Assembly: GCF_018324685.1 (NCBI RefSeq)
Contig: NZ_AP023354.1
Coordinates: 1,054,001-1,118,000 of the forward strand
DNA length: 64,000 nt
Direction: 5' to 3'
From: Actinocatenispora sera
GTDB lineage: Bacteria > Actinomycetota > Actinomycetes > Mycobacteriales > Micromonosporaceae
The notes beneath the pieces were generated by a model. That model saw nothing but the letters and a program-made list of their open reading frames with translations. It ran no database searches and was not told the origin of the DNA. The position numbers were made by a program, and so were the translations under genes. This document shows positions 24,961-34,214 of the stretch, in pieces (position 1 is the stretch's first letter; the number at the start of each line of letters is the position of its first letter).

Positions 24961-25221
24961 TCAGCGTTCGACGACCGGACGCCAGTCCCGGACCGCGGTG
25001 ACCTCGACACCCGCGGTCCGGTAGTACGGGTCCGTGTCCAGGATCTGCTCGACCGCATCCCGGTCGGCGGTGAACACCAGCAGGGCGCCGGAGTCGTCGG
25101 CCCACGGGCCGGCGGCGAGCAGCGCACCCTCGTCGCGCAGCCGGGTCAGGTAGGCGCGATGCGCCGGGCGGGCGGCGAGCCGTTCGGGTGTGGCGGTGAA
25201 GGTGAGTTCGACGACGATCAT
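24961..25221 (-). CDS. YciI-like protein
   Basis: An 86-aa single-domain protein of the YciI fold: VVELTFTATPERLAARPAHR, LRDEGALLAAGPWADDSGAL and FTADRDAVEQILDTDPYYRTAGV. The conserved His and the DP[YF] pair are present. The exact function is unknown. It is divergent from the Crp/Fnr gene at 25245 with only 23 bp between starts, so their promoters overlap each other's coding starts or are leaderless. Confidence 0.75.
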   Translation of the reverse strand: MIVVELTFTATPERLAARPAHRAYLTRLRDEGALLAAGPWADDSGALLVFTADRDAVEQILDTDPYYRTAGVEVTAVRDWRPVVER

Positions 25222-25244
25222 TCGCCGACCGTACGGTGGATCCC

Positions 25245-26150
25245 GTGACCAGGCCTGTAACAGGCGATACACCGACCCGGCTGCAAGCCGTACCGCTGTT
25301 CGCCGGGCTCGACGATGCGCGGCTGCGGGCGGTGCTCGCCAACTCCGTGCCGCGGCGGTACCGGCCGGGGCAGCCGCTGTGGCACGCCGGCGACGCGGCC
25401 GGGCGGCTGGCGATCCTGCTCGCCGGGCGGGTCGCCGCGACGACCGTGACCTCGGCCGGCCGGGTACTTCGGTTCGGCGAGTGGGCCGCGCCGTGCGCGC
25501 TGGACAAGGTCGCCGTGATCGACGCCGGCGGGCACACCGCGACGTTCGTCGCGCAGACACCGTGCCGGGTCCGGCTACTGCCGCGGGAACGGTTCCTCGC
25601 TCTCGTGGACACCGCCCCGGCGGTGCGCCGGCACGTCCTCCAGCTGCTCGCCCGGCAGGCCCGGGACCAGCAACAACGCTGGGTGGGCGGGACCGGCTCG
25701 GCGCAGGCCCGGCTGGCCGCCTGGCTACTCACCGAAGCCGGGACCCCGACCGCCCCGAGCCAGCACGTGGCCCGGGCCGCGACCCCGACCGCCCCGAGGG
25801 AACGTGCAGGCCAGACCGGGACCCCGACCGGCCCGAGGGAACGTGCAGGCCAGACCGGGACCCCGACCGGCCCGAGGGAACGTGCAGGCCAGGCCGGGAC
25901 CCCGACCGGCCCGAGGGAGGAGGAGGGCCGGGCCGGGATCCCGGCGGACGATCCGGGCGGTAGACCCGCGCCGGGCGTCGTGGTCGCGCTGCCGGACAGC
26001 CAGCAGGCGCTGGCCGAACTGCTCGGCGTCACCCGGGTCACCGTCAACCGCGCGCTGGCCCGGCTGCGCCGCGACGGCCTGATCGCCGTCGACGGCGGTA
26101 CCGTCCGGATCCTCGCGCCGGAGCTGCTCGCCCGCCGCGCCGACGACTGA
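25245..26150 (+). CDS. Crp/Fnr family regulator with an expanded repeat linker
   Basis: A 301-aa regulator, longer than the family's usual 220-240. Residues 1-125 form the cyclic-nucleotide-binding-type barrel (PLFAGLDDARLRAVLANSVP... FGEWAAPCALDKVAVIDAGG), and then comes the dimer helix (HVLQLLARQARDQQQRW). Residues about 163-235 are a repeat-built Pro/Gly/Arg linker. The C-terminal winged helix is LAELLGVTRVTVNRALARLR. An N-terminal Cys cluster is absent, so it is not an FNR-type iron-sulfur sensor. GTG 25245 has GGTGGA just upstream; GTG 25236 is possible. The repeat lies between the dimer helix and the DNA-binding domain, where it would lengthen their connection. Confidence 0.85.
   Translation: MTRPVTGDTPTRLQAVPLFAGLDDARLRAVLANSVPRRYRPGQPLWHAGDAAGRLAILLAGRVAATTVTSAGRVLRFGEWAAPCALDKVAVIDAGGHTATFVAQTPCRVRLLPRERFLALVDTAPAVRRHVLQLLARQARDQQQRWVGGTGSAQARLAAWLLTEAGTPTAPSQHVARAATPTAPRERAGQTGTPTGPRERAGQTGTPTGPRERAGQAGTPTGPREEEGRAGIPADDPGGRPAPGVVVALPDSQQALAELLGVTRVTVNRALARLRRDGLIAVDGGTVRILAPELLARRADD
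25742..25936. repeat. Five tandem 39-bp repeats inside the Crp/Fnr gene
   Basis: Copies begin with GACCCCGACCG at 25742, 25781, 25820, 25859 and 25898, exactly 39 bp apart. Each encodes 13 residues (consensus TPTGPRERAGQTG), so copy-number change keeps the frame. Copies 2-4 are nearly identical; the first and last are diverged. Confidence 0.95.
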
Positions 26151-26219
26151 GCAGAGCGCGCCAGCGATCCACGTACCGGCGGTGCCGTCCGGGTTCCCCG
26201 GGGCGCGCGGGGTGCAGGG

Positions 26220-27122
26220 TCAGCGCCGCAGTTCGGCGATGCAGCACTTGACGGAGCCGCCGCCGCGGTGCAGTTCGGTCAGCTCCACCGGCACCGGCTC
26301 GTACCCGCGGGCGGCCAGCTTGGCGATCATCCCGGTCGCGGTCGAGTTCAGCACCACGTGCCGGTTGTCGCTGACCACATTCAGGCCGAACGCCAGCGCG
26401 TCCGCCTCGTCGGCAAGCAGCGCGTCCGGGAACAGCTGCCGCAGCACCCGCTGCGAGGCCGCGCTGAACGCACCCGGGTAGTACGCGACGGTCGCGTCGT
26501 CGATCGAGGCCAGCGCGGTGTCCAGGTGGTAGAAGCGCGGGTCGGTCAGGTGCAGCGAGACGACCGGACGGGCCAGCGCCTCCTGCGCCTCGGCGTGCGC
26601 TCCGATCGCGGTGCGAAAGCCGTACCCGGCGAGCACGACGCCGCCCATCCCGGGCACCGCGGGCAGGTAGGCGAAGTCACCCTCGCCCTCGTTGGTGTGC
26701 TCCGGGATGTGGAAGTCGCTCCAGCCGTTCGCCAGGTACCAGGCGCGGTGGTAGCCAGCCTCGGCCCGCCGCTGCTGGTAGCGGAACCGAGCCCCGTACA
26801 CCGCGCCGTCCACCACGAACGCACCGTTCGCCGCGTAGACCATGTCGGGCAGGCTGGACTGCGGATCGAGCACGTGCACCGTGTGGCCCAGCCGGGTCAG
26901 CGTCTCGCGCAGCCCGTACCACTGCTTGACCGCGAGCTCGGTGTCGACCGGTTGTTCGGGATGCATCCACGGATTGATCGCGTACTCCACCGCGAAGTGC
27001 TCGGGCGGGCACATCAGGTACTCGCGGGTACGGACGGGGCGGGGCGCGGCGGTCGCCGGCGCGGCGAGCGGGGAGTCAGCCGGTACCACCTCGTACTGGC
27101 CGGCACGTGGCGTGTCGATCAC
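26220..27122 (-). CDS. ddaH: Dimethylarginine dimethylaminohydrolase / arginine deiminase-like amidinotransferase
   Basis: A 300-aa guanidino-modifying enzyme of the pentein fold. EYLMCPPEHFAVEYAINPWM opens the core. PDMVYAANGAFVVDG, EGEGDFAY and DPRFYHLDTALA (catalytic His) follow, and GGGSVKCCIAELRR near the C-terminus carries the nucleophilic Cys. This matches bacterial DDAH, which converts methylarginines to citrulline and methylamines; arginine deiminase-type activity is possible. It is divergent from an Lrp/AsnC regulator whose start is 67 bp away, which probably controls it. The C-terminal GGSVKC motif confirms completeness. Confidence 0.85.
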   Translation of the reverse strand: MIDTPRAGQYEVVPADSPLAAPATAAPRPVRTREYLMCPPEHFAVEYAINPWMHPEQPVDTELAVKQWYGLRETLTRLGHTVHVLDPQSSLPDMVYAANGAFVVDGAVYGARFRYQQRRAEAGYHRAWYLANGWSDFHIPEHTNEGEGDFAYLPAVPGMGGVVLAGYGFRTAIGAHAEAQEALARPVVSLHLTDPRFYHLDTALASIDDATVAYYPGAFSAASQRVLRQLFPDALLADEADALAFGLNVVSDNRHVVLNSTATGMIAKLAARGYEPVPVELTELHRGGGSVKCCIAELRR

Positions 27123-27189
27123 GCTTACGAAGGTAGATACGCTGGCGGTTCACGGATACGCGGTTCCGTTGCGGGATAGGAGCATTCCG

Positions 27190-27648
27190 TTGCGTCTTGA
27201 CGAGCTCGACCGGAGGATCGTTGCGCTGCTCTGCGAGGACGCCCGCTTCTCGTACGCGGAGATCGGCGCTCGGGTCGCGCTGTCCGCGCCGGCGGTCAAG
27301 CGGCGGGTCGACCGGCTGCGCGCGACCGGCGTGATCCGCGGCTACACCGCGCTGGTCGACCCGGCGGCGCTCGGCTGGTCGACCGAGGCGTTCGTCGAGC
27401 TGTTCTGCACCGGGCGCACCACGCCGGCGGAGATCGAGCGCGCCACCCGGCGACACCCCGAGGTCGTCGGCTCGTACACGGTGTCCGGTGGCGCGGACGC
27501 CCTCGTACACCTGCGGGCGTCCGACATCAGCCATCTGGAGCAGGCGCTGGAGCGGCTGCGCGCGGAACCGTTCGTGACCCAGACCCGGTCGATGATCGTG
27601 CTGTCCCGGCTGGTCGACCGGCCCGCCTCCGGCCTCACCTCATCCTGA
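27190..27648 (+). CDS. Lrp/AsnC family regulator
   Basis: A 152-aa regulator: an N-terminal helix-turn-helix (LDELDRRIVALLCEDARFSY, then GARVALSAPAVKRRVDRLRA) and a C-terminal RAM ligand domain (TEAFVELFCTGRTTP, VVGSYTVSGGADALVHLRA). Family members sense amino acids. With a divergent ddaH, arginine or a methylated arginine is a reasonable guess. TTG 27190 is selected because AGGAG at 27178-27182 lies 7 nt upstream. The spacer has direct repeats (GATACGC...CGGTTC twice and TTCCGTTGCG twice) that could be its binding sites. Confidence 0.85.
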   Translation: MRLDELDRRIVALLCEDARFSYAEIGARVALSAPAVKRRVDRLRATGVIRGYTALVDPAALGWSTEAFVELFCTGRTTPAEIERATRRHPEVVGSYTVSGGADALVHLRASDISHLEQALERLRAEPFVTQTRSMIVLSRLVDRPASGLTSS

Positions 27649-27663
27649 CCCCAGTCGTACGGG

Positions 27664-28707
27664 TCAGAGATACATGCCGGTGCGCTCGGCGCGGCTGACG
27701 CCCTTGTCGCCCTCGCCGAAGAACCGCTTGCCGCCGAAGTCGCCCTGCAGCCGGTCGTCCAGCTCGTCCGCCAGCCGCGTCATGACCTGCAGCGCGAGCA
27801 GCAGGTGGGTCGGCTGGAAGTCTCGCCCGAACACCGGCACCGAGGCCCACACGGTGCTCTCGGTGCAGTACAGCCGGCCGATCGGCATCCGCTGGGTCAG
27901 CTGGGAGAGCCGCTCGTAGAGCCGCTCGTCCGGCTCGACCTCGGTCAGTATCGGCGAGTACACATCGACCAGGCGCGGGTTGTCGTTGATCTTGACGAAC
28001 ACCATCGCGGAGCCGGCCCGCACGCTGAACTCACCGTCGTCGTCCGGGTTCAGCGCGTCGGGGTCGGTCTTCGACAGGCTCGCCACGACCGTGCGGACCT
28101 GCTCCTCCAGCGGGATGTCGTACGCCGCCACCGCCGACGACGGGGTGTGCGCGGCGAGCACCGTACCGGCGGCGACCGGACGGGCCGACCCCAGCGCGGG
28201 CAGCACGTCGTCGCCGCTCACCGTGTATGTCAGGAACGCCGGGTGCGGTGCCCCGTACACGTCGCGCAGGGTGCGGGTGACCACGCTCGCGACGCCCGGC
28301 GCCTCGTCCATCGGCACCCGAAGGCCGAACCGGTCCGCGGTCTCCTCGACCACACCCGGCGGCGACCAGCCGAGCGCCACCAGGTCGCCCACCGCGACCC
28401 GGTCCAGCCGGTACTCCTCCGGCAGGCCCGCGTTGCCCACCGCGTCGGCGTGCACCACCGACTGCGGCAGCACCCGCAGGACCACGTCGTACACCGCCTC
28501 GCCGGTACCGGTGGCGGTCGGGTCCAGGGTCACGGTGAGCCGGCTGCCGACCGGCATCGCCGGCAACGCCGCCTCCAGCGCGGTCCGGAAGTCGGACCAG
28601 GCGCCATCGACCTTGCCACGCAGGTCGACGGTGGCCGGATCGCCGATCACCGTGCGCTGGGTCAGCGTCGCGCGCGCCGCACGCGCAGCTTCGGGCCGCT
28701 CGCTCAC
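27664..28707 (-). CDS. YbjN/type III secretion chaperone-fold protein
   Basis: A 347-aa soluble protein. Its C-terminal half (about 200-330) resembles the YbjN/CesT-like peptide-binding fold ([20 protein letters not shown], then [20 protein letters not shown], and later [20 protein letters not shown]). In actinobacteria such proteins are often annotated as T3SS/YbjN peptide-binding chaperones, although no type III system exists. The client is unknown. GTG 28707 has GGGGAGAG about 5 nt upstream. It converges with the Lrp gene, 15 bp apart. Confidence 0.65.
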   Translation of the reverse strand: MSERPEAARAARATLTQRTVIGDPATVDLRGKVDGAWSDFRTALEAALPAMPVGSRLTVTLDPTATGTGEAVYDVVLRVLPQSVVHADAVGNAGLPEEYRLDRVAVGDLVALGWSPPGVVEETADRFGLRVPMDEAPGVASVVTRTLRDVYGAPHPAFLTYTVSGDDVLPALGSARPVAAGTVLAAHTPSSAVAAYDIPLEEQVRTVVASLSKTDPDALNPDDDGEFSVRAGSAMVFVKINDNPRLVDVYSPILTEVEPDERLYERLSQLTQRMPIGRLYCTESTVWASVPVFGRDFQPTHLLLALQVMTRLADELDDRLQGDFGGKRFFGEGDKGVSRAERTGMYL

Positions 28708-28872
28708 GTGGCTCTCCCCTCCCCGGGTCGACCCGCCACCGAGCGCCGCCGGCGGGCCTCACGCGCCCACCCTATCCACTCGCCTCCGCCCCGCAGTCGG
28801 CTCGGTGCCACCCGGACGATCACGGCGATATCGGACGCCAGCCCGCCGCGCCGCCACGCGGACGGGTTCGGA

Positions 28873-29556
28873 TCACCGGCCCGACTCGGCCGGCCCCGGC
28901 CGGTTCGGCCGGGCACCGCGCAGCGTGGCAGCGGCGCGGGCGGCGGCATCGGGGGTGTCGCAGTCGTACCAGGGCGGGGGATCGGCGGAGGCAACGACCG
29001 GCACGTGTCGCAGCGGGGCCAGCAGTGCCCGGACCGAGCTGCCGGCAAGCGCTTTCCCTGCTACCCCGCCGGCCTCGGCGCAGCGCCGCACCAGCGCCGG
29101 CAGTCGCCACACGCCGCACAGCAGTTGCGGGCGACCGTCGTCGACGTAGACCGCACCAGCGATGCCGGCCGGGGCGGACCGCAGCGCGTCGAGCAACACG
29201 GTCACGGCCTGCTCCGACAGCAGCGGCTGGTCACCCGCGAGCACCGCGACGCAGGAGGGCCCGTCCCCTGGTCGACGGGAGCGGCCGCCGTGGCGGACCG
29301 CGGCCAGCACCGCACCGGCGCCGGCGGCGATCGCCGCAGCCGGGCCACCGAGCGGCGGGTCCTCCCGCACCACCACGACGTCGTGGGGGACCGCCTGATC
29401 GGGACCGACCACGACTCGGGGCCAGGCCCGGGGCACCGCGGCCAGCACCCGGTCGAGCATCGGGGTGCCCGCCACCGGGATCGCCGGCTTGTGCCGGCCA
29501 CCCCACCGCCGGGCGGCGCCACCGGCGAGCACGATCGCCGCAAGGTCCAGGCTCAC
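28873..29556 (-). CDS. mobA: Molybdenum cofactor guanylyltransferase-like NTP transferase
   Basis: A 227-aa nucleotidyltransferase. The GTP loop is [20 protein letters not shown] (residues about 9-28), close to the MobA signature LAGGxSxRMGxxKA. The metal/nucleotide site is in [12 protein letters not shown] (about 105-116), where Asp is conserved. MobA attaches GMP to molybdopterin to give the guanine dinucleotide cofactor used by formate dehydrogenase-type enzymes. The divergent neighbour is fdhD, which supplies sulfur to formate dehydrogenase, so the two serve the same enzyme class. No dehydrogenase gene is in the window. The start is GTG 29556. Confidence 0.8.
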   Translation of the reverse strand: MSLDLAAIVLAGGAARRWGGRHKPAIPVAGTPMLDRVLAAVPRAWPRVVVGPDQAVPHDVVVVREDPPLGGPAAAIAAGAGAVLAAVRHGGRSRRPGDGPSCVAVLAGDQPLLSEQAVTVLLDALRSAPAGIAGAVYVDDGRPQLLCGVWRLPALVRRCAEAGGVAGKALAGSSVRALLAPLRHVPVVASADPPPWYDCDTPDAAARAAATLRGARPNRPGPAESGR

Positions 29557-29736
29557 GCCCCGAGCCTATGGCCCGGACCGCAGGCTCGTCCGGTGTCGGC
29601 GTGCGGGGTGTTCGGGAGTCGATCCGGGGGTGGGGAAGCCGACGCCGAGGGCCGGGTGTGCGGGATCGCGGGGGACGACCCTCGGCGTCGGGGCTGGTGC
29701 GACCGGACGGCGCGGGCCGCCCGGCGGCCGGTGGGC

Positions 29737-29804
29737 CCGCCAGGACGGTGTGGCCGCCAGGCCGGTGTGGCCGCCAGGCCGGTGTGGCCGCCAGGCCGGT
29801 GTCG
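29737..29804. repeat. Four tandem 17-bp repeats between mobA and fdhD
   Basis: CCGCCAGGCCGGTGTGG is repeated at 29754-29770 and 29771-29787. A one-base variant lies at 29737-29753 and a fourth, altered at its end, from 29788. The 299-bp mobA-fdhD spacer (29557-29855) holds no gene. The array lies about 50 bp before the fdhD start and may affect promoter spacing. Confidence 0.85.
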
Positions 29805-29855
29805 GCCGCGCGGGCAAGGTGGCAGGGCGAGGCGATGCGGTCTAGCGTCTGGTGG

Positions 29856-30758
29856 GTGGGCAGGATGACGGACCGGCGGCCGACCGTGCGGATCGTCGAC
29901 GACCGGGAATCGCACCGACCGGACACGTTGGTGGTCGAGGAGCCGCTGGAGATCAGGGTGGACGCAAGTCCGCTCGCGGTCACCATGCGGACGCCTGGGG
30001 ACGACGTCGATCTCGCGGTTGGTTTCCTGTGCACCGAAGGCGTGGTGCGAAACAGGGACGACGTGCGCACCGCACGGCACTGCTCGGGCAACGTCGTCGG
30101 CGAGGCGAACGCCGGCAACGTGCTGGACGTGACACTCGCTCCCGACACCCCGGTGCCCAGCGTCGATCCGACCCGGAACTTCTACACCACGAGCAGCTGC
30201 GGGCTGTGTGGCAAGGCGAGCATCGACGCGGTGCGCACCCGCACCGCGTACCCGGTCGCGGACGACGACCTGCGGGTGTCGGTGGAGACCCTCGCCGCGC
30301 TGCCGGACCGGCTGCGGGAGGCGCAGCGGATCTTCGATCGCACCGGCGGGCTGCACGCGGCCGGCCTGTTCGCCCCGGGCGGTGCCGCGTGGTGCGTGCG
30401 CGAGGACGTCGGCCGGCACAACGCCGTCGACAAGGTGATCGGCTGGGCGCTGCGCAACGACCGGCTGCCGCTGCGCGGCAGCGTGCTGCTGGTCAGCGGT
30501 CGGGCGAGCTTCGAGCTGGTGCAGAAGGCGTCGATGGCGGGGATCCCGATGCTCGCCGCGGTGTCCGCGCCGAGCACGCTGGCGGTCGACCTCGCCGCCG
30601 AGGTCGGCATGACCCTGGTGGGCTTCCTGCGCGGTAACCGGATGAACGTCTACACCGGAGCCGAGCGGGTCGTGGCCGATCACGAGTCGACCCCGTCCGA
30701 CGTGGAGGTCGGCGTGGGCCGCCAGGCGGTGGGCGGCAGGCCACCGGCCAGCGCCTGA
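29856..30758 (+). CDS. fdhD: Formate dehydrogenase accessory sulfurtransferase FdhD
   Basis: A 300-aa protein with the FdhD signature [12 protein letters not shown]. Its cysteines, at about residues 115 and 118, carry sulfur from a desulfurase to the Mo-bis-PGD cofactor of formate dehydrogenase. Other conserved parts are [27 protein letters not shown] (cofactor binding) and the C-terminal [16 protein letters not shown] 29856 gives the MGRMTDRR start usual in actinobacterial FdhD; ATG 29865 is possible. The last 79 bp overlap the 3' end of the opposite-strand DUF4192 gene. Confidence 0.93.
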   Translation: MGRMTDRRPTVRIVDDRESHRPDTLVVEEPLEIRVDASPLAVTMRTPGDDVDLAVGFLCTEGVVRNRDDVRTARHCSGNVVGEANAGNVLDVTLAPDTPVPSVDPTRNFYTTSSCGLCGKASIDAVRTRTAYPVADDDLRVSVETLAALPDRLREAQRIFDRTGGLHAAGLFAPGGAAWCVREDVGRHNAVDKVIGWALRNDRLPLRGSVLLVSGRASFELVQKASMAGIPMLAAVSAPSTLAVDLAAEVGMTLVGFLRGNRMNVYTGAERVVADHESTPSDVEVGVGRQAVGGRPPASA

Positions 30759-31714
30759 GCCAGCAGTAGCGCCATCGAGTAGCTCGGATCCACCGCGAGG
30801 GCCCGGCCGAGCGCCATCATGCCGACCGCGCCGTCGCCCTGCTGCCAGCAGACGAATCCGGTCAGCGCGGCCGGCGCCGCCAGGTACTCGTCGGTGACCC
30901 TGCGCAGCACGTCCGTCCACAGTGCCCGGTGACCGGCCAGGTCGCCCTCGGCGAGCAGCCACGCCTCGTCTCGAACCTGGGTGGCGGCGAGCACGATGCC
31001 GAGCCAGGCGACCTCGTCGTCGGTCAGCCGGACGGCCGGGTCGGTGCCGTACCGCCGGGCGGCGTCGCGCACCGCGGCCAACCCGTCGGCGAGCATCCGC
31101 TCGGCCGCGGCGGCCGGGGTCGGTGCGGTGTCGAGCAGCGACTGCAGGCGCAGTTCGGCCCGGTGCGTGGCGCGCTCCATCGCCACCCGGGCAGGGCCGG
31201 TGACCGGCGCGAGCTGGGCGGCCAGCGCGTCGCGGGACGGCAGGGCGACGAGGCCGGCGAGCGTGGCCTCGGCGGCGACCCGGGACGGCACACCGAGCGG
31301 CTGCCCGTCCGGCGGGCAGCAGTCGGACCGGCGGCAGGAGTCGGACCAGAACCGCCCTGCCTCCGTACGCAGCCGGTCCAGCACCGGTCGGCCCGCGTCG
31401 GCGAGCGCGGCCGCGACGGGTTCGCTGATCGGGTCGACCCGCTCGGCCGGCCCGTAGCCGATGATGATGACACCGGTCAGCGACTGCGCCGAGAGCATGG
31501 CGGCGATCCGGTGCGGCGCGGGTGGGTCGGCGAGGTCGGCTCGGAAGCAGAACGCGATCCTGCCTTCCCGCAGGCCGACCACGACCAGGCTGTCGGTGGG
31601 GTGGAAGCCCAGCAGGTAGGGGATGACCGCGAGCAGGTCGGCCGGTCCGGCGAGGCGGATGGCCGGCGCGGTGTGTGGTGCGCCGGGCGGGGTGGTGTCG
31701 GGTGCGCGGGTCAT
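30680..31714 (-). CDS. DUF4192 domain-containing protein
   Basis: A 344-aa actinobacterial protein. The N-terminal part shows the DUF4192 signature [35 protein letters not shown] and [10 protein letters not shown], and the C-terminal part is helical ([40 protein letters not shown]). The function of the family is unknown. ATG 31714 is taken as the start because the longer frame to 31792 runs into a palindrome. Its 3' end overlaps fdhD by 79 bp antiparallel. A 27-bp palindrome lies 48 bp upstream. Confidence 0.8.
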   Translation of the reverse strand: MTRAPDTTPPGAPHTAPAIRLAGPADLLAVIPYLLGFHPTDSLVVVGLREGRIAFCFRADLADPPAPHRIAAMLSAQSLTGVIIIGYGPAERVDPISEPVAAALADAGRPVLDRLRTEAGRFWSDSCRRSDCCPPDGQPLGVPSRVAAEATLAGLVALPSRDALAAQLAPVTGPARVAMERATHRAELRLQSLLDTAPTPAAAAERMLADGLAAVRDAARRYGTDPAVRLTDDEVAWLGIVLAATQVRDEAWLLAEGDLAGHRALWTDVLRRVTDEYLAAPAALTGFVCWQQGDGAVGMMALGRALAVDPSYSMALLLAQALAGGLPPTAWRPTPTSTSDGVDS

Positions 31715-31761
31715 GCGGCCCAGCGTCCGGCGGCGGCGCGGGCCCGGCCAGCGAGCACCGT

Positions 31762-31788
31762 GACCTGTGGACAAACTGTCCACAGGTC
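31762..31788. promoter_or_regulatory. 27-bp perfect palindrome upstream of the DUF4192 gene
   Basis: GACCTGTGGACA (31762-31773), a 3-nt centre AAC, and TGTCCACAGGTC (31777-31788) form a perfect 12+3+12 palindrome. It is 48 bp before the DUF4192 start and could be an operator. It contains the TGTCCAC core shared with other palindromes in this window. Confidence 0.7.
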
Positions 31789-31862
31789 GCACCGTCCGTG
31801 ACCGCGATGACCGCTGCGCCAGCGTGGAGCGGCGCAGTCAGCTACCGCCGGTCACTACCTCC

Positions 31863-31881
31863 ATCGTCCACTGTGGACGAT
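31863..31881. repeat. 19-bp palindrome at the 3' end of a GNAT gene
   Basis: ATCGTCCAC, one central T, and GTGGACGAT form a perfect palindrome ending at the last base of the GNAT stop codon. Its core GTCCACAGTGGACGATG (minus strand) reappears inside the GTPase gene at 58342-58358, so it belongs to a repeated motif. Confidence 0.7.
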
Positions 31882-32414
31882 CAGTACCGGAAGCGGAGGT
31901 CGTGCAGGTCGATGCCGTCGCGCCAGGCCCGGCCGGACTCGGTCAGGTCCAGCGTCAGCGTCAGGTGCGCCAGCACGTCGTACCCGGCGCGATGGAAGGA
32001 ACGGATCGCGTCCAGGTTGCGGGTCGACGGCGAGATGGACAGCTCGCTCAGCCGGCGCCGGCGCGCCTCCGCGGCCACCCGGTCCAGCAGCGCCCGCCCC
32101 ACCCCGGCACCCCGGTACGGGCCGGCCACCACGATCGGGTCGACCTCGCCGCGGCGGCCGTGCAGGATCAGCCCGGTGAAGCCGATGACACCCGCCTCGG
32201 CATGGTCGGCGACCCACATTCCGGACAGTTCCAGCCGCGCCATGAAGTGTTCGAACCCGGCGCCCGGGTCGTCCTGGCGGGGCGCGTCGTAGCGGCGCCG
32301 GTCGTCGTCGGTCAGTTCGGCCCACAGGTCACGGCAGGCCCGATGGTCCAGCGGGCGGAAGGACCGGATCGTGGTCTGCGCGTTGATCGGGGTTCCCGTC
32401 GCGGTCTCTGCCAT
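31881..32414 (-). CDS. GNAT family N-acetyltransferase
   Basis: A 177-aa acetyltransferase. The GNAT core runs from GMWVADHAEAGVIGFTGLIL through VDPIVVAGPYRGAGVGRALL (acetyl-CoA loop RGAGVG at about 100-108) to NLDAIRSFHRAGYDVLAHLT. The substrate is unknown. It is divergent from the kinase gene at 32527, with 112 bp between starts. A 19-bp palindrome overlaps its stop codon. Confidence 0.82.
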   Translation of the reverse strand: MAETATGTPINAQTTIRSFRPLDHRACRDLWAELTDDDRRRYDAPRQDDPGAGFEHFMARLELSGMWVADHAEAGVIGFTGLILHGRRGEVDPIVVAGPYRGAGVGRALLDRVAAEARRRRLSELSISPSTRNLDAIRSFHRAGYDVLAHLTLTLDLTESGRAWRDGIDLHDLRFRY

Positions 32415-32526
32415 TACTTCTGCATACTCCCCCGCGGCCGTTCCCGCCTGTCGTTGCCCGTCCGCACCGGACAGCGAATTCGGCCGGCACAGCAGGGCGA
32501 ACCGGATTCCTGGGTACCCTTCCGGC

Positions 32527-33393
32527 GTGGACCTCGGTTATCTGCGCGAGCATCCGAACCAGCTCGCGACGTTCCTCAAGCACCAGCGCATCCGCACCAC
32601 ACCGGTCGCCGGCGGCTCGATCTGCCAGGCCGAACGGCTCACCCTCGACGACGGTACGGACGTGTTCGCGAAGAGCCGCCCGGGCGCGCCCGACGACTTC
32701 TTCGCCATCGAGGCCGCCGGACTGCGCTGGCTGCGCGACGCCGCCGGCGCACCCGTCCCGGAGGTCCTCGCCAGCACCGCGGACATGCTGGTGCTGACCT
32801 GGGTCCAGCCGGCCGAACCGACCCCCGCGGCGGCCGAACGGTTCGGCCGGGAACTCGCCGCGACGCACCGGGCCGGGGCGCCGTCGTTCGGCGCCGAGCG
32901 CGACGGATACCTGGGCACGCTGCCGCTGGACAACACGACCGGCAGCGCCTGGCCGGCGTGGTTCGCCGAGCACCGGCTCCGCCCGTACCTGCGGCGGTCG
33001 GTCGACAACGGCGCGCTGGACGGCACCGACGCCGGCCGGATCGACGCGGTACTGGACCGCATCGAGACGCTCGCCGGCCCACCGGAGCCGCCGGCCCGGG
33101 TGCACGGCGACCTGTGGCCGGGCAACGTGCTGTGGTCGGCCGGCCGGGCCTGGCTGGTCGATCCGGCCGTGCACGGCGGCCACCGGGAGACCGACCTCGC
33201 CCTGCTCCGGCTGTGGGGCGGGCTGCCCCACCTGGACCGGGTGCTCGCCGCCTACCAGGAGGCGTTTCCGCTGGCCCCCGGCGCCGCCGACCGGGTGCCG
33301 CTGCACCAGCTGTACCTGCTGCTCGCGCACACCGCACTGTTCGGCGCGGCGTACCGCGGCGAGGTCCTCACCGCCGCCACCGCGCTCCTGTAG
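32527..33393 (+). CDS. Fructosamine kinase family protein
   Basis: A 288-aa kinase of the fructosamine/ketosamine-3-kinase family. It has GGSICQAERLTLDDGTDVFA with the ATP Lys in AKSRPGAP, FAIEAAGLRWL, and the catalytic loop VHGDLWPGNVLW (about residue 196). The metal site is in WLVDPAVHGGHRETDLAL, and WPAWFAEHRLRPYL is family-typical. These enzymes phosphorylate ketosamines on glycated proteins or small amines, leading to deglycation. GTG 32527 gives the expected start, about 10 residues before the first helix. Confidence 0.87.
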   Translation: MDLGYLREHPNQLATFLKHQRIRTTPVAGGSICQAERLTLDDGTDVFAKSRPGAPDDFFAIEAAGLRWLRDAAGAPVPEVLASTADMLVLTWVQPAEPTPAAAERFGRELAATHRAGAPSFGAERDGYLGTLPLDNTTGSAWPAWFAEHRLRPYLRRSVDNGALDGTDAGRIDAVLDRIETLAGPPEPPARVHGDLWPGNVLWSAGRAWLVDPAVHGGHRETDLALLRLWGGLPHLDRVLAAYQEAFPLAPGAADRVPLHQLYLLLAHTALFGAAYRGEVLTAATALL

Positions 33394-33478
33394 CGAGGCA
33401 CATCTCGCCGCGGCGGTGGCGGTGAGTTCGTTGCCTGGGCGTGACCGGTGAGCCACCTTCGAATATCTATCGTGCGGC

Positions 33479-34195
33479 ATGCGCAGGTTCACGGGGATTC
33501 TGCTGGTCACGGTGGCACTGCTCGCCGGCTGCGGTACGGCGAGCGGGGATGGCGGCCCGAGCCGGTCGCCGCGCGCCGCGCCGAGCCCGAAGGTGAGCTG
33601 CCCGGAGGCGGGCGGCCGGCGGATCAGCTTCGGCGCCGACCACGCCACCGGCCCGCTGTACGGGTCGGGCAGCAGCGGCGTGGTGCTGGTCAACCAGAGC
33701 GACCTGGACTGGTGCGGCTGGTTCCCGCTGCCGAAGGCGATCGCCGGCAAGGGCCGGATGTACCTGGGCTTCGACACCGCCAAGGACGGTACCGTCGCCG
33801 ACATCGGCAACGCGGTCGCCGAGTTGCGGCGGCGCGGCGCGAAGCACGTCGTGGTGGTGGGCGCCTCGGCCGGGGCGCGCGACTCGCTGGTGGCCGCCTC
33901 GAAGATCACGCCGCGGGTGGACGCGGTGATCGCGCTCTCGCCGGAGCGGCGCGACTACGTGCTGGCCGCGGTGCCGAAGCTGCGGGTACCGACGTTGATC
34001 GCGTCGGCGCGGCAGGACAGCTGGGTACCGGCCGCCGACGCCAAGGCGATCGCCGCGGCGGTGCCCGCCCGGTACCGGCATCAGGCGCTGATCGACGGGT
34101 CCCGGCACGGCATCGACATGGCCACCTACGACGCGCCGAAGTCGGTGCTGCGCACGATCTCGGCGTTCTTCGCCAGGTACGCCCCGGCCGGCTGA
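33479..34195 (+). CDS. Lipoprotein with alpha/beta-hydrolase fold
   Basis: A 238-aa exported protein. It has a signal peptide (MRRFTGILLVTVALLAGC) with lipobox LLAGC, so Cys18 should be lipidated and the protein anchored outside the membrane. The mature part has a nucleophile elbow GASAG (about residue 123), an acid loop around SARQDSWVP and a catalytic His in DGSRHGIDM. These are consistent with a serine hydrolase. The substrate is unknown. It follows the fructosamine kinase gene by 85 bp on the same strand and converges with the AAA ATPase gene. Confidence 0.8.
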   Translation: MRRFTGILLVTVALLAGCGTASGDGGPSRSPRAAPSPKVSCPEAGGRRISFGADHATGPLYGSGSSGVVLVNQSDLDWCGWFPLPKAIAGKGRMYLGFDTAKDGTVADIGNAVAELRRRGAKHVVVVGASAGARDSLVAASKITPRVDAVIALSPERRDYVLAAVPKLRVPTLIASARQDSWVPAADAKAIAAAVPARYRHQALIDGSRHGIDMATYDAPKSVLRTISAFFARYAPAG

Positions 34196-34214
34196 CCGCC
34201 ACCCGGGGCCAGGT

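Noticed and set aside
25742-25936. CRISPR-like or iteron array
   Set aside because: The 39-bp units are contiguous, in frame and part of the Crp/Fnr protein.
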